A stretch of DNA of 63,617 nt from Pseudoalteromonas sp. S2755 (GCF_005886535.1 NZ_PNDS01000023.1:1-63617); one strand, 5' to 3'; counted from the stretch's first letter, positions 51,797 through 61,307 are shown. Notes: generated by a model from the letters alone, not told the origin. A program made the numbers and translations.

Positions 51797-53407
51797 TTAG
51801 TTTCTCCTTGCCTCTGCGAGCGAAATACCACCAAATGGACGTAGTGAAACGCCTTTGATATCAGAGCTAGTTGCTTGGAACCTTAGTCCGTGAGCAATTG
51901 GAACGAGAGGCAGCTGCTCAATTACCATTTTTTGTGCCTGCTGATAATAGTATTTTCTTTCTTCCATATCGTTGGTGTCTAACGCTTGAGTGAGCAATAA
52001 GTCAAACTCCGGATTACACCAGTTGGAAGGGTTTTTGCCGCTAAATGTTGCAGTACAACTTAATAACGGGCTGAAGAAATTATCTGGATCAGGGGTATCT
52101 GCTGCCCAGCCTAATAACACGCTATCGTGCTCATGGCGGCCAACGCGCTCAATAAAGGTATTCCATTCGTACTCGACGATTCTGGCATTGACGCCAATAT
52201 CACGTAAATCACGCTGAATAAGCTCTGCCATTTTCCGTGCGTTAGGATTGTAAATTCTCGACACTGGCATGGCCCATAAGGTCATGGAAAAACCACCCTC
52301 AAGGCCGGCTTGTTTCAAATACTCTTTGGCTTTTTCAGGGTCATATGTTGGCATTTTTTGCTGCGCTTCAAATGCCCATGAAGAAGGGGGAAGCATCGAG
52401 CGGGCTAAAATCCCGTTGTTGTAAAATACCGCTTGCATGATTTTTTCAAAATCTATGCTGTGTGCCAGCGCTTTTCGGACCAGCGGATTATCAAATGGTG
52501 GCTTTTCGGTGTTGAATGCCCAGTAACCTATATTCAGATTAGCGGCCTTTTCAACTTCTATGTCTTTTCTTTGCTCAAGCACGGTGAGTTGTGTGGCACT
52601 GGGGTGCGCCGTAATATCACATTCTTTAGTTAGCATTTTCGCGATGCGGCTAGTACCATTGGTGGTGATGTCGTAGACCAATTGTTCCATATGTACCGGG
52701 TGTTTCCAGTAATCCTCATGGCGATAATATCGGATCAAATTATCACGTAAAAATTCACGGTACTTATATGGACCTGTGCCAACGGGCTTTTGATCAAAGT
52801 CTTGTTTGTGTTCAAGTTCTATAAGCTGATCGGCATATTCTTTAGAAAGAATGACGGCGAAGTCTGTGGCGATATTAGACAAAAAGCTACTTTCCGCGTT
52901 GAACAGATCAAAGCGAACGGTATGTTCATCCACCTTTTTCACTTGGCGGATCAGTTGGTCGAGTCCAATACTTTGAAAATAAGGATAATTTGCGTCACCA
53001 ACAAAGTGGTACGGATTGTAAACATCAAATAAACGGTTAAATGAGAATACCACATCATCGGCATTCATTTTTCTTGTTGGTGTGAAGTAGAGGGTATCGT
53101 GAAATTGGACATCGTCCCTCAGGGTAAAAGTGAAAGATTTACCGTCTTCGCTGACCTGCCAAGACGTTGCCAATTCTGGTAAGAATTCGCCGCTTTCAGG
53201 ATCAATACTGATCAAGGTGTCATAAAGCTGATTGGCAATAATATCAATCGTAGACCCTGTTGTGGTCACTTGTGGATTAAATGACACAGGGTTTGCTTCT
53301 GCACAATATACTAAGCCTTGTGACTTATCATTCACTTTATTTGGTGCCTGATCCGTACAGCCAAATAAAGCGGTACACAGCACACCAAAAAACAATTTAC
53401 GCACCAC
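51797..53407 (-). CDS. sapA: Sap ABC transporter, substrate-binding lipoprotein SapA
   Basis: A 536-residue extracytoplasmic binding protein of the DppA/OppA fold with a GTG start. The signal peptide ends in the lipobox LFGC (Cys17), so it is predicted to be lipid-anchored. Core segments include VYCAEANPVSFNPQ, PELATSWQVSEDGKSFTF, VGTGPYKY and WAADTPDPDNFFSPL. The Sap system takes up antimicrobial peptides or haem in several pathogens, and in E. coli SapBCDF was reported to export putrescine; the ligand here is unknown. The start overlaps the pspF stop by one base, so it is co-transcribed with the regulator. Confidence 0.9.
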   Translation of the reverse strand: MVRKLFFGVLCTALFGCTDQAPNKVNDKSQGLVYCAEANPVSFNPQVTTTGSTIDIIANQLYDTLISIDPESGEFLPELATSWQVSEDGKSFTFTLRDDVQFHDTLYFTPTRKMNADDVVFSFNRLFDVYNPYHFVGDANYPYFQSIGLDQLIRQVKKVDEHTVRFDLFNAESSFLSNIATDFAVILSKEYADQLIELEHKQDFDQKPVGTGPYKYREFLRDNLIRYYRHEDYWKHPVHMEQLVYDITTNGTSRIAKMLTKECDITAHPSATQLTVLEQRKDIEVEKAANLNIGYWAFNTEKPPFDNPLVRKALAHSIDFEKIMQAVFYNNGILARSMLPPSSWAFEAQQKMPTYDPEKAKEYLKQAGLEGGFSMTLWAMPVSRIYNPNARKMAELIQRDLRDIGVNARIVEYEWNTFIERVGRHEHDSVLLGWAADTPDPDNFFSPLLSCTATFSGKNPSNWCNPEFDLLLTQALDTNDMEERKYYYQQAQKMVIEQLPLVPIAHGLRFQATSSDIKGVSLRPFGGISLAEARRN

Positions 53408-54498
53408 TATGCCTCTTGTTTTTGGTTTTGGTCCAGTAGGTTGTATTTTTTCAAATAACCTCTCAGTTGATGATACGTCAAACCAAGGTTTTGTGCAGTT
53501 TTCTTTTGATTAAATTGACTAAATTCAAGCGCTTTTTGTAGCATTGTAATTTCATAGTCGTTGGAAAGCGATTTCAAATCACAAGGGAAGTCAAATTCGA
53601 GGGTTGTATCTGCCCGCTGTTCATTACTCGGTTGTGCCACAGGTAAAGGCTCAACTTTATGAGTGGTTGAAGTTGTTGGCTGGGCATTTGGCGCTTTGAT
53701 CCGTTGACTCGGCCTAAATGGGCTTGCAAAGGGGTCAAGCACAATATCATGAACCGGAATTTGGTCGTTGCCATGGCGATATAAACTACGTTCAACTACA
53801 TTTTTCAGCTCACGGATATTACCGGGCCACGGGTAATCAAGCAGCTTTTCGATGGCTTTACGGGTAAAGCCGCTAAATAACTCCCATCCTAAATCCCGAG
53901 CCATATTTATCGCAAAATGTTCGGCCAATAATAAGATGTCTTCTTTTCTTGCTCTTAATGGCGGTAAGGTGATGACGTCAAATGCGAGACGGTCTAATAA
54001 GTCGTGTCTGAACTCTCCTGCATCGGCGAGAGTGGGGAGATCTTCATTGGTAGCGCATACCAGTCTAGTATCTACTTTTACGGTTTGCTTGCCGCCAACT
54101 CGCTCGAACTCGCCGTATTCAATTACACGCAAGAGCTTTTCTTGCACCATTGCAGAGGTATTGGCTAACTCATCTAAAAACAGTGTGCCACTGTTAGCAC
54201 GTTCAAATCGACCTTCATGGCGCTTGCTTGCACCAGTAAAGGCACCGCTCTCGTGACCAAATAACTCACTCTCTAAGAGGTTTTCGTTTAGGGCTGCGCA
54301 GTTTAGTTTGACGTATTCCTGATCCCACCGCTCAGAGAGATAATGCAAACGCGCCGCAATTAACTCTTTACCTGTGCCACGCTCGCCAATAATAAGCACT
54401 GGCTTTTCTAAAGGAGCGAGCTGTGAAACCTTGTCTAGCACAGCTAAAAAGCTGTCAGATTGGCCTAATAAATTATCCTGTTGGCGAAATCGGCTCAT
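53407..54498 (-). CDS. pspF: Phage shock protein operon transcriptional activator PspF
   Basis: A 363-residue sigma54-dependent activator without a receiver domain. The AAA+ domain has Walker A GERGTGKE, the sigma54-contacting GAFTGA loop (HESGAFTGASKRHEG) and Walker B GTLFLDELAN. A proline/threonine-rich linker precedes a Fis-type HTH (about 320-360, FNQKKTAQNLGLTYHQLRGYLKKYN). PspA holds it inactive until membrane stress. It is divergent from pspA and overlaps sapA by one base. Confidence 0.96.
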   Translation of the reverse strand: MSRFRQQDNLLGQSDSFLAVLDKVSQLAPLEKPVLIIGERGTGKELIAARLHYLSERWDQEYVKLNCAALNENLLESELFGHESGAFTGASKRHEGRFERANSGTLFLDELANTSAMVQEKLLRVIEYGEFERVGGKQTVKVDTRLVCATNEDLPTLADAGEFRHDLLDRLAFDVITLPPLRARKEDILLLAEHFAINMARDLGWELFSGFTRKAIEKLLDYPWPGNIRELKNVVERSLYRHGNDQIPVHDIVLDPFASPFRPSQRIKAPNAQPTTSTTHKVEPLPVAQPSNEQRADTTLEFDFPCDLKSLSNDYEITMLQKALEFSQFNQKKTAQNLGLTYHQLRGYLKKYNLLDQNQKQEA

Positions 54499-54618
54499 AT
54501 TGCCTAACTCTTAGTGGTTTTTACTAATAACTAGTGTATTTCAAAAAAAGGGATAACTAAAGGACTTTTAAAAATAAAATAACCTTATGATTTTATTGTG
54601 TTTTTAAATTTGTTAAAG

Positions 54619-54635
54619 TTGGCAAGCTATTTGAT
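54619..54635 (+). promoter_or_regulatory. sigma54 promoter of the psp operon
   Basis: TTGGCAAGCTATTTGAT matches TGGCACG-N4-TTGCW: the -24 GG is at 54621-54622 and the -12 dinucleotide (GA instead of GC) is at 54633-54634, with the required 10 bases between. It lies 47 bases before pspA and downstream of divergent pspF, as expected for a PspF-activated promoter. Confidence 0.85.
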
Positions 54636-54681
54636 ACATAGACAGTAAGCAATTTAGCTATTAACCAAAGAGGTAACCACT

Positions 54682-55341
54682 ATGGGAATTTTTTCTCGTT
54701 TTGCAGACATAGTGAATTCTAATATCAATGCTATTTTGGATAAAGCCGAAGATCCAGAAAAAATGGTTCGCCTAATTATCCAAGAAATGGAAGATACACT
54801 AGTCGAAGTAAGATCGACCTCAGCAAAAACACTTGCTGAGAAAAAGGAGTTAACACGCCGTCTAGAGCAGTTAAAAGCACAGGTAGATGATTGGCAAACC
54901 AAAGCAGAGCTTGCACTAAGTAAAGAGCGTGAAGATTTAGCACGTGCTGCTTTACTTGAAAAGCAAAAGTCTGCGGAGGATGTTGCAGCCCTTGAAAAAG
55001 AGCTAGAGCATGTAGACACGCACATTGAAAAGCTGCAGCAAGAAGTCAGTACATTACAAGATAAACTGGCCGACGCAAAAGCGCGCCAAAAAGCGATTGT
55101 ACTGCGCCAGCGTTCAGCTGAATCTCGTTTAGAGGTGAAAAAGGCACTAGACAGCAGTAAAGTAGATGATGCACTAAATCGCTTTGAGCGTTATGAGAGC
55201 AAAATCGATGGCCTAGAGTCGCAAATCGAATCTTACGATTTAGGTAAGAAATCTTTAGCGGATGAGATTGCTGATCTGCAAAAGAACGAAAAGATTGACG
55301 ATGAGCTTGAACAGCTGAAAAAGAAAATGGCTGAAAAGTGA
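54682..55341 (+). CDS. pspA: Phage shock protein A
   Basis: A 219-residue coiled-coil protein of the PspA/Vipp1 (ESCRT-III-like) family. The N-terminal amphipathic helix MGIFSRFADIVNSNINAIL binds membrane, and the DPEKMVRLIIQEMEDTLVEVR segment begins the coiled coil that fills the rest of the protein. It inhibits PspF in the resting state and stabilises damaged inner membrane after stress. It is the first gene of pspABC-ycjXF. Confidence 0.97.
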   Translation: MGIFSRFADIVNSNINAILDKAEDPEKMVRLIIQEMEDTLVEVRSTSAKTLAEKKELTRRLEQLKAQVDDWQTKAELALSKEREDLARAALLEKQKSAEDVAALEKELEHVDTHIEKLQQEVSTLQDKLADAKARQKAIVLRQRSAESRLEVKKALDSSKVDDALNRFERYESKIDGLESQIESYDLGKKSLADEIADLQKNEKIDDELEQLKKKMAEK

Positions 55342-55418
55342 AAATAATCGCACCTACTGTCAGGGTAGGTGCTAACCAACTACAATAATAACAGCCAGGT
55401 TGAAGGCAGGAGAAGATT

Positions 55419-55652
55419 ATGTTTGACGCAGAAGTTTTGATGGCTCCGTTGATTATTTTTATGGTCATCGTGGCACCACTTTGGTTAATTTTGCACTACC
55501 GTAGCAAAAAGCAGGTAAGCCAAGGGTTAAGTGAACACGAGCATCGTCAGCTTATCGAATTAGCCAATAAGGCAGAAAAAATGGCAGACCGTGTTGAAAC
55601 GTTAGAAGCTTTACTTGATCAAGAGTCACCACAATGGAGACGCAAGTTATGA
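55419..55652 (+). CDS. pspB: Phage shock protein B
   Basis: A 77-residue inner-membrane protein. The N-terminal TM helix is at about 8-26 (PLIIFMVIVAPLWLILHY), then a cytoplasmic helical part (LSEHEHRQLIELANKAEKM). It works with PspC to release PspA from PspF. Its stop overlaps the pspC start in ATGA. Confidence 0.95.
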   Translation: MFDAEVLMAPLIIFMVIVAPLWLILHYRSKKQVSQGLSEHEHRQLIELANKAEKMADRVETLEALLDQESPQWRRKL

Positions 55653-56050
55653 GTAGACTAAAGCGAGAGCTATATCGTGACCCAAGTCGTGGCAAGGTAG
55701 CTGGAGTATGCGCTGGTCTTAGTGATTATTTCAACATGGAGTTATGGCTTGTTCGGATCTTATTCATCACAGCCGTGCTATTATCTGGTGGTCCATTATT
55801 TATCGTGGTGTATGTGGCTTGCTGGTTTATTCTAGATAAGCGTGAAACGACGCCAAATCGTTCACCTGATGCGAAAGATGAAGATAAGGTATCTGTGAAG
55901 TTTAAAGTGTGGCAAAAGGGTGAACCGCCAAGACAGGCACTTTATGACCTAAAAGACAGGCTATCACGACTTGATGGTCGCATTCAGAACATGGAACGCT
56001 ACGTAACTTCACCTGAATTTACGGTTAGCAGAGAAATTGACAAGCTATAA
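55649..56050 (+). CDS. pspC: Phage shock protein C
   Basis: A 133-residue membrane sensor from the ATG at 55649, which overlaps the pspB stop in ATGA and has GGAG upstream; an earlier in-frame ATG at 55634 lies deeper in pspB. The PspC domain reads LYRDPSRGKVAGVCAGLSDY, then a TM helix (about 32-60). The C-terminal part is charged and helical (YDLKDRLSRLDGRIQNMERY). It transmits membrane stress with PspB. Confidence 0.94.
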   Translation: MSRLKRELYRDPSRGKVAGVCAGLSDYFNMELWLVRILFITAVLLSGGPLFIVVYVACWFILDKRETTPNRSPDAKDEDKVSVKFKVWQKGEPPRQALYDLKDRLSRLDGRIQNMERYVTSPEFTVSREIDKL

Positions 56051-56098
56051 GGCGGTATTGGCCGCCTTGGCATTTTCTTGAGGGGCACTTTTCTATTT

Positions 56099-57511
56099 AT
56101 GACTACGTCACGCTTTCGAACCCCATCTTCCTTAGATAAATTAAAACAACAAGCCAAAAAAACGCTCCACCGCTCTTTTGATAAGCACATAAAGCTTGCC
56201 GTAACTGGGTTTAGTGGCAGCGGGAAAACCGCATTTATCACGGCTCTTATCAAGCACCTGACTACCCAAACGAGCACCGACAACTTACCGTTTTTAGATG
56301 TCGTGAGTGAAGGCCGTCTTGTTGCGTGTCGCCCTGAGCCCCAGAAGGCACTGGTGGTGCCCACTTTTGACTATCAACAAGCAATAACTTGTTTGTTGGA
56401 GGAGCCGCCAACATGGCCTGCGTCAACCAAACGTATCAACACCTTAACACTGGCGTTTAAGTATCATAGTGAACGCGGACTCAAACAGCACTTAGCGCAA
56501 ACCCATACACTATACCTTGAACTATATGATTACCCAGGTGAATGGTTAATGGACTTGCCACTGCTTAAAATGACTTTTCCCGAGTGGTGTGAGCAGCAAT
56601 TTGCATTATTAAATAAGCCTAAATATCAGCCATTTGCACAAACGTTTTTACAGCTCCTCGAGCAGTTTGATAGTACTGCAGCGGTGGATGAAAGTAAGCT
56701 GAAAACGCTTGCACAAAGTTACCATGCGCTTTTAGCGCAGCTGCAGCGGGACACTCGTTTATCTAACTTGCAACCTGGCCGAGCGTTGATCCCGGGAGAC
56801 CTTGAGGGAGCGCCAATATTGCTGTTTTTCCCAGTACAAGTTCACCCCAACGACATTACCGAACATTCACAATATCAACAGCTTGTGGAGCGTTTTGAAG
56901 CCTATAAAAAGCAAGTAGTGGCGCCATTTTACAAAGATTACTTTTGCCAATTTGACCGCCAAGTCGTGTTAGTTGATCTATTGGGTAGCCTAAGTGATGG
57001 CTATGACACACTGAAAGAGCAAGAAGTTGCGTTAAAGCAGATCCTCGCCATGTTTTCTCATGGTAAAAGTGGCTTTTTGTCTCGTTTATTTAACCCAAAA
57101 ATAGATAAGGTGCTATTTGCCGCCAACAAATGTGATGGTGTCTTGAACGAGCAGCAGACCAATTTGACAAGGTTGTTAAATGAAATGCTGGTGGACAGTG
57201 CCAATGAGCTTCGCTTCAACGGGGTAACCGTGGATACGATGTCTCTTTCTTCGGTGAGAAGTGTTGAGTCAAGGGCGGTGAAAGAGGGGACGCAACATGT
57301 GCAATGTATCTACGGCAAACCAGTCGGCGAGCAGCAGTTTATTAATTATGTGCCACCAACCCCGCCTGATCATGTTCCAAAAGCGCAGGCTTGGCCCCAA
57401 AATGGGTTTGAGTTTTTAGCGTTTGAGCCGCTACCCGCGAGGCAAGGAAACTTATCGCATATCAGGCTTGATCATGCTTTGCAGTTCTTAATTGGAGATA
57501 AATTAAGATGA
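56099..57511 (+). CDS. ycjX: YcjX-family GTP-binding protein (DUF463)
   Basis: A 470-residue P-loop protein from the ATG at 56099; an upstream TTG at 56078 is possible. The nucleotide site is GFSGSGKT (37-44), with later LELYDYPGEWLMDLP, VLVDLLGSLSDGYDTL and FAANKCDGV (NKxD-like), consistent with a dynamin-like GTPase-related family. YcjX is part of the PspF regulon in E. coli and is implicated in envelope stress. It overlaps ycjF by ATGA (57508-57511) and follows pspC by about 50 bases, so it belongs to the psp operon. Confidence 0.93.
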   Translation: MTTSRFRTPSSLDKLKQQAKKTLHRSFDKHIKLAVTGFSGSGKTAFITALIKHLTTQTSTDNLPFLDVVSEGRLVACRPEPQKALVVPTFDYQQAITCLLEEPPTWPASTKRINTLTLAFKYHSERGLKQHLAQTHTLYLELYDYPGEWLMDLPLLKMTFPEWCEQQFALLNKPKYQPFAQTFLQLLEQFDSTAAVDESKLKTLAQSYHALLAQLQRDTRLSNLQPGRALIPGDLEGAPILLFFPVQVHPNDITEHSQYQQLVERFEAYKKQVVAPFYKDYFCQFDRQVVLVDLLGSLSDGYDTLKEQEVALKQILAMFSHGKSGFLSRLFNPKIDKVLFAANKCDGVLNEQQTNLTRLLNEMLVDSANELRFNGVTVDTMSLSSVRSVESRAVKEGTQHVQCIYGKPVGEQQFINYVPPTPPDHVPKAQAWPQNGFEFLAFEPLPARQGNLSHIRLDHALQFLIGDKLR

Positions 57512-58530
57512 CAGATCAGACAAAATCCTACCAAGGTTCGGGTAGGCGCTTAAACATCGACGCTGAAAGCCAAAATGAGTCTCACCTGGGTGGAGAAGGT
57601 AAAGTTCTCGGCAATGAGCTGATTGTGAGCGAGAACCTTGATACTGTGCCTGAACCCGAATTACCGAAAATTGAACGTATCTACGAATCGCCTTGGCGAT
57701 TTGGGTTTAAGCAGTGCTTTTTACTCGCGCTATTAATACTTATCATTGTGGAAGCAGGACTGACCTTGATAGAGAGCTATGAGCAAAATATTCTGCTGTT
57801 TAGTCTATACACTACCGTGTTGTCTCTTGGTTTACTTGCGCTATTTAAGTTCTTATTTTCGGAAGTCATCGCACTTAGCAAGCTTAAACAACATCAGCAA
57901 ATTAAACATGATGCCCAGCGCTTATTACAAAGTGACCAAATCGGCGAGGCGCGAGCCTGGCTTGCGCCACTACTAAAAGCGCATCCAGAGCAAAAGGTTG
58001 CCGCATTTGCAGAGGCATTACAGCCTCACCACACAGACAAAGAAGTCATCACTTTATATGAAAAAACTTTGCTCCGAGGTCAAGATGCTGAAGCTAAAAA
58101 GCTAATTCAGGAGCATGCAACAACATCGGCGCTCTTAGTTGCTTTAAGTCCACTTGCACTTGTGGATATGCTGGCAGTGCTTTGGCGCGGAGTCGTGCTG
58201 GTGGAAAAGATCAGCAAACATTATGGTATTCGATTAGCGTATCGCAGCCGCATCACCTTGTATAAAATGTTGTTGAAGCAAATGGTATTTGTTGGCGCAA
58301 GTGAGCTGGTAAGCGACCTTGCTGCTACCAGTGTGGGGGCTGAATTACTTGGCAAGCTTTCTACCCGTTCGGCACAGGGCCTAAGTGCCGGGATATTCAC
58401 AGCACGCTTGGGGTATAAGGCGATGGAGCTTTGTCGACCATTGCCGCGCTTGGAGCACAAACAAAGTCTTTTGAAAAATGCGATTAGCTCAGTTGTTGAT
58501 GTGCTATTAAGGCGTAGCAAAAAAGATTAA
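57508..58530 (+). CDS. ycjF: YcjF-family membrane protein (TIGR01620/DUF697)
   Basis: A 340-residue protein. A charged N-terminus (1-65) precedes two TM helices (about 70-120, FLLALLILIIVEAGLTLI and LFSLYTTVLSLGLLALFKF), followed by a helical domain with LLVALSPLALVDMLAVLWRG and the DUF697 region (about 250-320, SELVSDLAATSVGAELLGKL). Function is unknown, but it always accompanies ycjX and pspABC. A GGCTAGTT/AACTAGCC hairpin (58567-58592) follows without a T-run. Confidence 0.92.
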   Translation: MTDQTKSYQGSGRRLNIDAESQNESHLGGEGKVLGNELIVSENLDTVPEPELPKIERIYESPWRFGFKQCFLLALLILIIVEAGLTLIESYEQNILLFSLYTTVLSLGLLALFKFLFSEVIALSKLKQHQQIKHDAQRLLQSDQIGEARAWLAPLLKAHPEQKVAAFAEALQPHHTDKEVITLYEKTLLRGQDAEAKKLIQEHATTSALLVALSPLALVDMLAVLWRGVVLVEKISKHYGIRLAYRSRITLYKMLLKQMVFVGASELVSDLAATSVGAELLGKLSTRSAQGLSAGIFTARLGYKAMELCRPLPRLEHKQSLLKNAISSVVDVLLRRSKKD

Positions 58531-58720
58531 ATGGAAACAATTTTATACACCTTTTCAAGTAAAGCAGGCTAGTTACAATAAGTGAACTAGCCGTCTCCCC
58601 ATCTGGCATGCTTGTCTATTTTTTTAAACTGCCCTACATATTGGTTATTACACAAAAACGACGCTAATCAACTCACTACCATGTTTATTTGGTTGGCAAT
58701 AATAAAATCAGCAGGCAAGT

Positions 58721-59899
58721 ATGAAGAAATTAAGAGATGACAGTCAGTGTATTCACGGACCCAATCATTTTGACGACCCACATGGGGCGCTAACCGCTCC
58801 TTTGTATCAAACCTCAACATTCCACTTTAAAGATGCAGCGCAAGGAGCCGCACGGTTTGCCGGTGAAGAGCCCGGCTATATCTATACTCGCTTAGGCAAC
58901 CCTACGACGCGAGAGCTAGAAGAAAAAGTAGCCCGACTCGAGGGAATGGAAGATGCTGCGGCTACCGCCACTGGCATGGGTGCCGTTTCTGCATCGGTGC
59001 TGAGCTTTTTGCAGCAAGGCGATCATATGATTGCATCAAGCGCCTTGTACGGCTGTAGCTTCGCACTATTTGCGCATATGTTGCCTAAATTTGGTGTTGA
59101 GGTGTCATTTGTTGACTTAACCGATGAGCAAGCGTTACGTGGTGCGGTACAGGAAAATACAAAACTATTGTTTGCCGAAACACCGATCAACCCCAACATG
59201 ACGGTATTAGACCTGAAAATGTTAGGGAAAATCGCGAAGCAGCATGAGCTCTTGTTTGTCGTTGACAATACCTTTATGACACCGCTTTTACAAAAGCCTG
59301 TGAATTATGGTGCTGATCTTATTGTGCATAGCGCAACCAAGTACCTAAATGGTCATGGGGATGTGGTAGCTGGACTCGTCTGCGGTTCAAAAGAGCACAT
59401 AGAGCTTATCAAATTAACCGTGTTAAAAGACATTGGCGCTACAATCAGTCCTCATGATGCTTGGTTAATCAATCGAGGATTGAAAACCTTAGCTTTGCGT
59501 GTACAACGCCACTGTCAAAGCGCACAAACGGTAGCTGAGTTCCTAGAAGCGCACCCTAAAGTGAATAAAGTCTACTACCCAGGTTTACCTTCGCATCCTG
59601 GTTACCAATTTCTTGGTGAACAGATGAAAGGAGCAGGTGGGGTAATTGCTTTTGAAATCAACGGCTCGCTAGAGCAGGGTGAACAATTTATCAATGCGAC
59701 TGAGCTGTGTACGTTAGCGGTAAGTCTAGGTGACCCAGAAACGCTCATTCAACATCCGGCATCAATGACACACTCTCCTTATACACAAGAGGAAAGGTTA
59801 GCTGCGGGAATTTCTGATGGACTAATTCGGATTTCAGTGGGGCTTGAAGATGTAGAAGACATTATTGACGATCTGAAGCAGGCGTTTAACAAAATATAA
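58721..59899 (+). CDS. megL: Methionine gamma-lyase
   Basis: A 392-residue PLP enzyme of the Cys/Met metabolism family. The PLP lysine is Lys207 (HSATKYLNGHGD), the cofactor aspartate is Asp182 (VVDNTF), and Tyr110 and Cys112 lie in SALYGCSFAL; a Cys at this place is the hallmark that separates methionine gamma-lyase from cystathionine lyases. It cleaves methionine to methanethiol, 2-oxobutyrate and ammonia. It is monocistronic with its own terminator. Cystathionine gamma-lyase activity cannot be excluded by eye. Confidence 0.88.
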   Translation: MKKLRDDSQCIHGPNHFDDPHGALTAPLYQTSTFHFKDAAQGAARFAGEEPGYIYTRLGNPTTRELEEKVARLEGMEDAAATATGMGAVSASVLSFLQQGDHMIASSALYGCSFALFAHMLPKFGVEVSFVDLTDEQALRGAVQENTKLLFAETPINPNMTVLDLKMLGKIAKQHELLFVVDNTFMTPLLQKPVNYGADLIVHSATKYLNGHGDVVAGLVCGSKEHIELIKLTVLKDIGATISPHDAWLINRGLKTLALRVQRHCQSAQTVAEFLEAHPKVNKVYYPGLPSHPGYQFLGEQMKGAGGVIAFEINGSLEQGEQFINATELCTLAVSLGDPETLIQHPASMTHSPYTQEERLAAGISDGLIRISVGLEDVEDIIDDLKQAFNKI

Positions 59900-59916
59900 C
59901 TGTAATTTAATTTTTA

Positions 59917-59946
59917 CAAAGGGGCTGGGTTTAGCCCCTTTTTATT
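59917..59946 (+). terminator. Methionine gamma-lyase terminator
   Basis: AAGGGGCT and AGCCCCTT pair around a six-base loop, followed by TTTTA. Confidence 0.9.
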
Positions 59947-59951
59947 GTGTG

Positions 59952-59969
59952 TGTAATTATAATTTTACG
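59952..59969. promoter_or_regulatory. TyrR/PhhR box 1 upstream of phhA
   Basis: TGTAATTATAATTTTACG matches TGTAAA-N6-TTTACA in 10 of 12 specified bases. It starts 22 bp before a second box, two helical turns on the same DNA face. Confidence 0.72.
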
Positions 59970-59973
59970 GCTG

Positions 59974-59991
59974 TGTATTCTTTAGTTTACA
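59974..59991. promoter_or_regulatory. TyrR/PhhR box 2 upstream of phhA
   Basis: TGTATTCTTTAGTTTACA matches TGTAAA-N6-TTTACA in 10 of 12 specified bases with a perfect right half. It is about 165 bases before the phhA ATG. PhhR, a sigma70 activator of the TyrR type, controls phhA in Pseudomonas, so the same control is expected here. Confidence 0.72.
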
Positions 59992-60154
59992 AAAATGCTT
60001 GTTGTGCGAAATGTGATAAACGTGCTCCCTATTAAACTTTCCTTCACTTTTACTTAGTATCAAAGTCACAAGTTGAAGCGCTCCGAACCATCAACAGGAC
60101 GGCAATTGAAATTGCAAGATCATAAACTCGGGGTGAAGTAAGTGAGAATGTAAA

Positions 60155-60952
60155 ATGGCTAAAGCAAGTAAATATGTATCTAAGCAGCCAGATGAAAATG
60201 GTGTTATCGCTTGGACAGATGAAGAGAATCAAATTTGGTCAGAGTTAGTTGCACGTCAGCTAGCGTGTATTGAAGGCAAAGCCTGTGATGAATATTTGGC
60301 AGGCCTTGAGAAAATTAACTTACCAAAAGACCGCATTCCACAACTAAGTGAGTTAAACGAAGCACTAGCGAAAGAAACGGGCTGGCAGGTAGCGCCAGTG
60401 CCGGCACTGATTGATTTTGATGAGTTCTTTCGATTGCTTGCCAACAAGCAGTTTCCTGTAGCGACCTTTATTCGCTCAAGAGAAGAGTTTGATTACCTGC
60501 AAGAACCAGATATTTTCCATGAGATTTTTGGCCATTGTGCAATGCTAACGAATCCAGCATTCGCCGAGTTTACACACAAGTACGGTCAACTAGGCTATGC
60601 CGCTGAAAAGAAAGATCGCGTATACCTTGCACGCTTATACTGGTTTACTGTCGAGTTCGGTTTGATGCAAACCGAGCAAGGTCTACGTATCTACGGTGGC
60701 GGTGTGCTATCAAGCCCAGGTGAGACTCAATATGTTTACTCCGACAAACCAGAAATTAATCCGCTTAAAGTGTTAGATGTGTTACGTACACCTTATCGCA
60801 TCGACATTATGCAACCTGTTTACTATACAATTAACTCAATCAACGACTTATTTGAGATCTCTAAAATGGATATCATGTCGCAGGTTGAACAAGCAAAAGA
60901 GCTAGGGTTATTTGAACCTAAGTTTCCGCCAAAAGAAAAACTAGCAAGTTAA
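60155..60952 (+). CDS. phhA: Phenylalanine-4-hydroxylase
   Basis: A 265-residue non-haem iron enzyme that converts phenylalanine to tyrosine using O2 and tetrahydropterin. The iron ligands are His122 and His127 ([10 protein letters not shown]) and Glu167 (TVEFGLM). The pterin and substrate regions ([23 protein letters not shown]) are intact. It is the catalytic core only, without the regulatory domain of animal enzymes, as usual for bacteria. It is 10 bases before phhB in an operon preceded by two TyrR-type boxes. Confidence 0.97.
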   Translation: MAKASKYVSKQPDENGVIAWTDEENQIWSELVARQLACIEGKACDEYLAGLEKINLPKDRIPQLSELNEALAKETGWQVAPVPALIDFDEFFRLLANKQFPVATFIRSREEFDYLQEPDIFHEIFGHCAMLTNPAFAEFTHKYGQLGYAAEKKDRVYLARLYWFTVEFGLMQTEQGLRIYGGGVLSSPGETQYVYSDKPEINPLKVLDVLRTPYRIDIMQPVYYTINSINDLFEISKMDIMSQVEQAKELGLFEPKFPPKEKLAS

Positions 60953-60962
60953 GGAATTATCA

Positions 60963-61307
60963 ATGTCTGATTTAAGTGCACAAAAATGTGAAGCGTGTCG
61001 TGCGGATGCGCCTAAAGTATCAGATGAAGAACTAGCGGTTCTAATCAAACAGATCCCTGATTGGGTACCTGAAGTACGCGATGGTATTATGCAGCTTGAG
61101 CGTGTTTACAAGTTTAAAAACTTTAAACAAGCAATTGCGTTCACAAACAAGGTGGGCGATATGGCTGAAGAAGAAGGCCATCACCCAGGCCTACTTACCG
61201 AGTGGGGTAAAGTGACGGTAACGTGGTGGAGTCACTCTATTAAGGGTCTTCATAAAAACGATTTTATTTGTGCCGCTAAAACCGACGAAGTATTCGCAGC
61301 ACAGTAG
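60963..61307 (+). CDS. phhB: Pterin-4a-carbinolamine dehydratase
   Basis: A 114-residue enzyme that regenerates the pterin cofactor of PhhA. The family motif is [20 protein letters not shown] (residues 69-88), followed by [11 protein letters not shown]. It is directly downstream of phhA and shares its transcript. A strong terminator follows after a short stretch with four TCGAC motifs. Confidence 0.96.
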   Translation: MSDLSAQKCEACRADAPKVSDEELAVLIKQIPDWVPEVRDGIMQLERVYKFKNFKQAIAFTNKVGDMAEEEGHHPGLLTEWGKVTVTWWSHSIKGLHKNDFICAAKTDEVFAAQ

